A stretch of DNA of 64,000 bases from Ursus arctos (lineage: Eukaryota; Chordata; Mammalia; Carnivora; Ursidae), in assembly GCF_023065955.2 (NCBI RefSeq), contig NW_026622874.1, forward strand, positions 31,199,772-31,263,771, written 5' to 3'. Numbering within the stretch: the first letter of the stretch is position 1; each line of letters begins with the position of its first letter. A program made the position numbers and the translations under genes. Of the stretch, positions 59,400 through 64,000 are shown one piece after another. The notes beneath the pieces are model-generated. The model did no database searches, was not told the DNA's origin, and saw only the letters and a program-made list of their open reading frames with translations.

Positions 59400-61310
59400 G
59401 AAATAAGTAAAATAAAATATAATAAGATAAAAATAGCCCATTCTCTTGGATGGAAAGTGTCCCAAAGAGGCTTTATTCATTGCTGAGCTCTTGGCCATAC
59501 TATTAACTGAAGAATTTTTTAATCCTCTTTGTATAAATTTCCTTTCATTAAAAACTAATTGGATATCACTTTGAAACTGTAGGATATAATTTTAATGGCA
59601 TTTATGAACACTTACATTTATTTGCAGACTAAGAAAATCAGTCCATGAATAAGGCCTTGAAAAACTCAAGTAGCACTTTCTAAAATACATAATGTTATGG
59701 GAGATGACTACTTTGTTCATTAGCATTTTTAGGCTTTTAATAATTTAAAATGATTCCCTCTCACCAGAAGTTAATGTTTTTCTATATAATGTGAATTGAA
59801 AATAAATTGCAGTCTCATACATTGTTTTCCCTTTTATTTATAGAACTATCAGCAGTGGAAAAGAAAAATAAGATGTGCTGCTTTGCAGTGCCAATTTGGC
59901 ATGTGCATTCTGGACTGGCCTCTGGGCAGCAAGCAATTTGACTTCTTAAAGCTGAAAGGTAGGTGAAAATGCAGGACAATAGAAATACCCCAGTGCGGAG
60001 TGTGACACCCCACACCCTCCATGCACTGGGTATTTTTTAGGAATTGTAATCCTATACCCTGTTTTTGTTTCGCTTTGGGTTTATGGTTTATGGCAATGCA
60101 ATTATGAACTGTCCATACAGCTATAGTTTTTTCTCAGTATGTGCCCTCCACCACTCCAAGCTCAATCATGGTGCCAACCTGAATTCCTACAGACCCTAGA
60201 GCCAGGCATCATTAATTTAGGTTGGCATATGGGGATACCTGGAAGAAAAACTGGGACGGACAGTTGCCCCCAGAAGTTTTATTGGAAGTACTCTAAGGAG
60301 ACATACCTTGAAGAAACTGAGGAAAGAAGGATGGAGCAGAGGGAGAAAGCGTCCCACGATGAGGTAGATCCAGAAGATTCTGCTGATCCTATAGAGAGGC
60401 AAGGTGGGCGGGCCTTTACATCCCCTCATTCAGCCAGTCATTGGCCATAAGCCACCTCTAGTAAGTGATGGAGTCTTAGGCATGGTAGTTCCCTGCAGCT
60501 GAAGGCACTTTCCCTGGGGCACACAGCTCTGAGACATCAGCAGCGGATATTCTCAGGCCCTGGGAGATGCTTGCTTTGGCCCTGAGGTGGGGACCCGGGA
60601 GAACCAATGCTCAGGCTTCCTCCTTGTATCATTCAGGTTCACTTGCTTCCTAGAGTAAGTTCTCCCCAGCCAGAGCTTCTCCAGAATTAAAAGGTGTAAA
60701 GTTGTCCACTGAGTACCTAAAAAAGTAAAAGAGAACGCTAAGGTATTATGGAGTTAGTCATAGCAGGAATCGCTACCACCCCAGGGCTAAAGGAGCAAGT
60801 GCAAGAGGTTGGGGTCGTTAAATCTTAGAAAATGAAGAGGAGCCGCTCTGAGGATCCAAAGGTCAGACTTTGAGGAGGGGACACTGCTTGGGGTCTCTGA
60901 GTTGGGAAGAGGGCCTCTGTGGGACTAGGACCCCAACCTCACAAAAGGGGGGTTTTCTGGCTAATGCTGGAGTCTCGGGGGGGGGATGGGATAAACTCTT
61001 TCTGTAAGTGTTGGGAAAACTACCAAATGACTTTAGCTGCCGTCATGGGAAGGGTCTGCTGCTGCCACAGTGGAGAAGAACCATGAGGCTGGTGCTCACA
61101 GGGACTTCAGGGGGAGGGAGAAAGTCCCTCCTCCCTCATCCAGCCTTGGGTTCTCCTTCGGAGCCCAACACAGGGCTAGCTGGCCAAGCAGAATACGGGT
61201 TGCAGAATTCCCAGCCCCAGCACCACACAGCAGAGCAAGGGTGGGTCTGGAACTCAGAGATTCTGACTCGTATAACAAGTACAGAAATGCATACATTGGG
61301 TTAAGGACTT
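59400..61310. other. Intergenic sequence, partly unassigned old repeat
   Basis: 60,100-60,620 has the look of an old LTR/ERV-derived block but I cannot assign it. Open frames of about 100 codons at 60,139-60,450 and 61,008-61,363 have no recognisable family or splice context. 60,950-61,250 is moderately GC-rich without dense CpG. Confidence 0.4.
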
Positions 61311-61319
61311 CTGAGAAAA

Positions 61320-61760
61320 GTGTCCCAATGTGGACATGGGGTTTGGAATCAGACTCAGGTTAAAACTTCTGCTCTTCTGGGGTGCCTAGGTGGCTCAGTC
61401 AGTTAAGCATTTGCCTTTAGCTCAGGTCATGATCTCAGGGTCCTGGGATCGAGCCCCGAGTTGGGCTCCCTGCTCAGTGGGGAGTCTGCTTCTTGCTCTC
61501 GCTCTCACGCTCTAGCTCTCGCTTTTGCTCTATCTCAAGTAAATAAATAAAATCTTAAAAACACACAAAAAAAACTCCTGCTCTTCTGCTTAGTGGTTGT
61601 GAAGTGTGGTGATTATCTTAATTTTCTGTATCTCAGTTTCCTTATCTGTAAAATGGAGTTAATCGTATCTGCCTTATGGGGTTGCCTTGGGAGAGAAAGT
61701 CTATAAAACTCCTAGCAGTCTAACTCACAGTAGCTCCTCAGTAATGAGTTATGATTGTTA
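61320..61760 (+). repeat. MIR SINE interrupted by a Can-SINE
   Basis: 'tttggaatcagactcaggtt' (61,340s) is the MIR front and 'tatctcagtttccttatctg', 'aaaatggagttaatcg' (61,620-61,670) its back. They are separated only by the SINE at 61,379-61,570. Confidence 0.85.
61379..61570 (+). mobile_element. Can-SINE inserted in MIR
   Basis: Full-length, with a 17-bp target duplication 'aaaacttctgctcttct' / 'aaaactcctgctcttct' (61,362-61,378 and 61,571-61,587). Confidence 0.95.
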
Positions 61761-61920
61761 CCATGGGAAAGACTGGAGACCTGGGGGAGACACTTGTGGT
61801 AGCACAGAATTTCAGTTTTAAAGACATGGACTGTACTGATGGTAGTAATAGGAATTTTTAAAAAATGGGATACACAGGTAAAAGAGCCCTTTGAAATAAA
61901 GAATAAAAAGCACTCAATGA

Positions 61921-62177
61921 GCCACTCTGGAAAACAGTATGGAGGTTCCTCAAAAAGTTAAAAATAGACCTACCCTATGATCCAGCAATTGCACTACTAG
62001 GTATTTACCCAAAGAATATGAAAATACTAATTCGAAGGGATACATGCACCCCAATGTTTATAGCAGCATTATCTACAATAGCCAAATTTTGGAAACATCC
62101 CAAGTGTCCACCGATTGATGGATGGATAAAAATGTGATATATATGTATATATATATCACAATGGAATATTACTCTCA

Positions 62178-62215
<38 letters not shown>

Positions 62216-62624
62216 CACAATGGAATATTACTTAGCCATAAAAACAATGAAATCTTGCCATTTGCAACAACACAGATGGAGCTAGAGAGAATTTTGCTAA
62301 GTGAAATAAGTCAGTCAGAGAAAAACAAATACCATATGATTTCACTCATAGATGGAATTTAAGCAACAAAACAAACTATCATAGGGAAAAAAGAGAGGCA
62401 AACCAAGAAACAGACTCAACTATAAAGAACAAACGGATGGTCACCAGAGAGGAGGGCGGGAGGGGGTTAAACAGGTGATGGGGGTGAAGGAGGGCACTGG
62501 CTATGAAGAGCACCAGGTGTTGTATGGAAGCCTTGCATCACTAAATTGTATACCTGACATTAATACTAAGTGTAGTATTAGTATTAGTATGTTAATGAAT
62601 TGGAATTAAAAGAAAAAAAAAAAG
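61921..62624 (+). mobile_element. 5'-truncated L1 with internal microsatellite duplication
   Basis: 'gccactctggaaaacagtat' onward is the L1 ORF2 C-terminus, running to a 3'UTR ending in A(n). At 62,147-62,232 the segment 'atatatatatcacaatggaatattact' region occurs twice, separated by (CT)n(TA)n. The copy is non-coding. Flanks 'aagcactcaatga' and 'aagaattcagtga' may be a diverged target duplication. Confidence 0.88.
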
Positions 62625-63152
62625 AATTCAGTGACTGGATGTGTTGATTCCTCTGGAGGATGAAGGAAAGGGAGAAATCATTAAACAGGCACCCTATTCA
62701 AATGGAAATGCCCTTGGCCCCTCTTGAAAACCTGTTAGTGGCTTTGTGCCGGCCTAAGGAAGTAACTCCTGTAATCAAAGAAGTATGTTTTAAGCCAATG
62801 TTGAGGTACTGTTTTAAATATACTTAACCATCAATTATTCACTCAATAACTTACTTTTGCTAAGTGCGGTTGAGTCTGTGGTCAGTCTGGTGTGCGTGCA
62901 CACTGCTGGTGGCCCCATGAACTAATACGCCAACCCTTTTGAAAACCAGTTTGGGGAGGCTATCAAAAATGGGTTAAATGCTTACTTCTTTTGTTCAGTA
63001 CTTTAAGGTTGACATTTACAGGGAGAAGTTAGGAATGTACAGAATACCTCTACCACCCGAGACGATAATCTTAGGGGCAGTTACTCCTGATGTTGTCCTT
63101 TGGCGACAAAATTGGCTTGACCCAGAATGCCATGTCTGATGTTCTCTTGCGC
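62625..63152. other. Unique intergenic sequence
   Basis: No gene or clear repeat recognised. Confidence 0.45.
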
Positions 63153-63540
63153 TTTTTTTAAAGATTCTATTTACTTACGGGGCGCCTGGGTAGCGCAGTC
63201 GTTAAGCGTCTGCCTTCGGCTCAGGGCGTGATCCCGGCGTTCTGGGATCAAGCCCCACATCAGGCTCCTCCGCTGGGAGCCTGCTTCTTCCTCTCCCACT
63301 CCCCCTGCTCGTGTTCCGTCTCTCGCTGGCTGTCTCTCTGTCAAATAAATAAATAAAATCTTTAAAAAAAAGATTTTATTTACTTATTTGTCAGAGAGCA
63401 CAAGCAGGGGAGCGGCAGCAGAGGGAGAAGCAGGCTTCCCACCCAGCAAGGAGCCCGATGCGGTACTCCATCCCACGACCCTGCCATCATGACCTGAACC
63501 GTAGGCAGATGCTTAACTGACTGAGCCACCCAGGCATCCC
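63153..63540 (-). mobile_element. Can-SINE split by another Can-SINE
   Basis: Reverse-oriented SINE whose tail part lies at 63,153-63,178 and body at 63,369-63,540 (ending GCCACCCAGGCATCCC). The opposite-strand SINE at 63,179-63,368 inserted in its tail. Confidence 0.93.
63179..63368 (+). mobile_element. Can-SINE (young), nested
   Basis: GGGGCGCCTGGGTAGCGCAG to AAATAAATAAAATCTTTA(n). The 18-bp host duplication 'aaagattctatttactta' / 'aaagattttatttactta' flanks it (63,160-63,177 and 63,369-63,386). Confidence 0.94.
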
Positions 63541-64000
63541 AAGACATGCTCTTGTTCTTACTCTTTGCCCTAAGTCCTGCAAATGAACCAGGAGGCATTT
63601 TGTTACACGGAGTTATGCGCCAATCTCTAGAAGGCACCTTTCCTCTAGCTCCTTGTCTATGTGGCTAATCACAGCCTTATAATTTATAAGTGTATGAACT
63701 CTCTCAGTTGAATTATGTGCTCTTCCAGAAACATCATGATGGATCTGCTGTTTAAAAATTCCCTGAATGACTCTGGCTCCCATCCCACAACTCTCTAGCA
63801 TGAGGTGTGCTCTGGGCTCTTCCCTTCCATTCCCCCTGCCATGATTCCTTCTGCTTCTGTCTCACAGCTTTAGCAAAAGTGCAGCTACCACCTTCCAAGC
63901 CTGCCATTTTCAGCACAGCCTGGAAGCCTCGAAGTCAAAACTCCATTCTGATACCCTGATACCCTGCAACTGTTCTTTTCACTGTTGCCTGCAAACTTCT
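63541..64000. other. Unique intergenic sequence
   Basis: No gene or clear repeat recognised up to the window edge. Confidence 0.45.

Noticed and set aside
60139..60450. 103-codon plus-strand open frame
   Set aside because: Sits in what looks like an old LTR/ERV block and has no recognised homolog or exon structure.
16061..63540. Many similar spaced repeats that might suggest an array
   Set aside because: They are dispersed SINE insertions in both orientations with individual target duplications, not a CRISPR or satellite array.

Overview
This is a mammalian nuclear window, almost entirely non-coding. The organism is a caniform carnivore, most likely a bear or giant panda. The evidence is more than 20 tRNA-Lys-derived Can-SINEs (head GGGGCGCCTGGGTGGC, (AAATA)n tail), many close to the ursid/panda subfamily (GAGCCTGCTTCTTCCTCTCC...) and several with near-perfect target-site duplications. 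A carnivore-type L1 is also present. The species call is an inference from repeat subfamilies.

The one gene I can support is the 5' end of SYT14 (synaptotagmin-14), on the minus strand and read right to left. A CpG island at about 28.72-29.75 kb holds the promoter and exon 1, which has 13 coding bases ending in GTAAGT. A 13.4-kb intron 1 leads to a 48-bp exon 2 at 15,800-15,847. Spliced in phase 1, the two exons encode MAIEGGERTCGVHELICIRK, which I recognise as the SYT14 N-terminus. Exon 3, which should carry the transmembrane helix, was not found, so 1-15,799 is the start of intron 2.

Layout: 1-15.8 kb is intron 2, built of old L1, L2, MIR and a MaLR provirus that splits an older repeat; it also carries an almost perfect 221-bp inverted duplication at 8.0-9.2 kb. 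15.85-29.25 kb is intron 1, rich in young Can-SINEs. 29.26-29.75 kb is the promoter/5'UTR. 29.75-64 kb is upstream intergenic DNA. It holds a second inverted duplication carrying an AC/GT microsatellite (30.0-30.9 kb), HAL1 and L1 fragments, a solo ERVL-type LTR, a CR1/L3 relic, a nearly full-length but broken L1 (45.13-51.13 kb), a decayed ERVL-like pol remnant (53.6-56.6 kb) and nested SINEs near 59 and 63 kb.

There is no operon, CRISPR array, rRNA, functional tRNA or second protein-coding gene that I can defend. The most unusual things are the two long, highly identical inverted duplications, one with a hairpin exactly at its junction, and the overlapping open frames over the SYT14 start codon. 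No new multi-gene system is visible.
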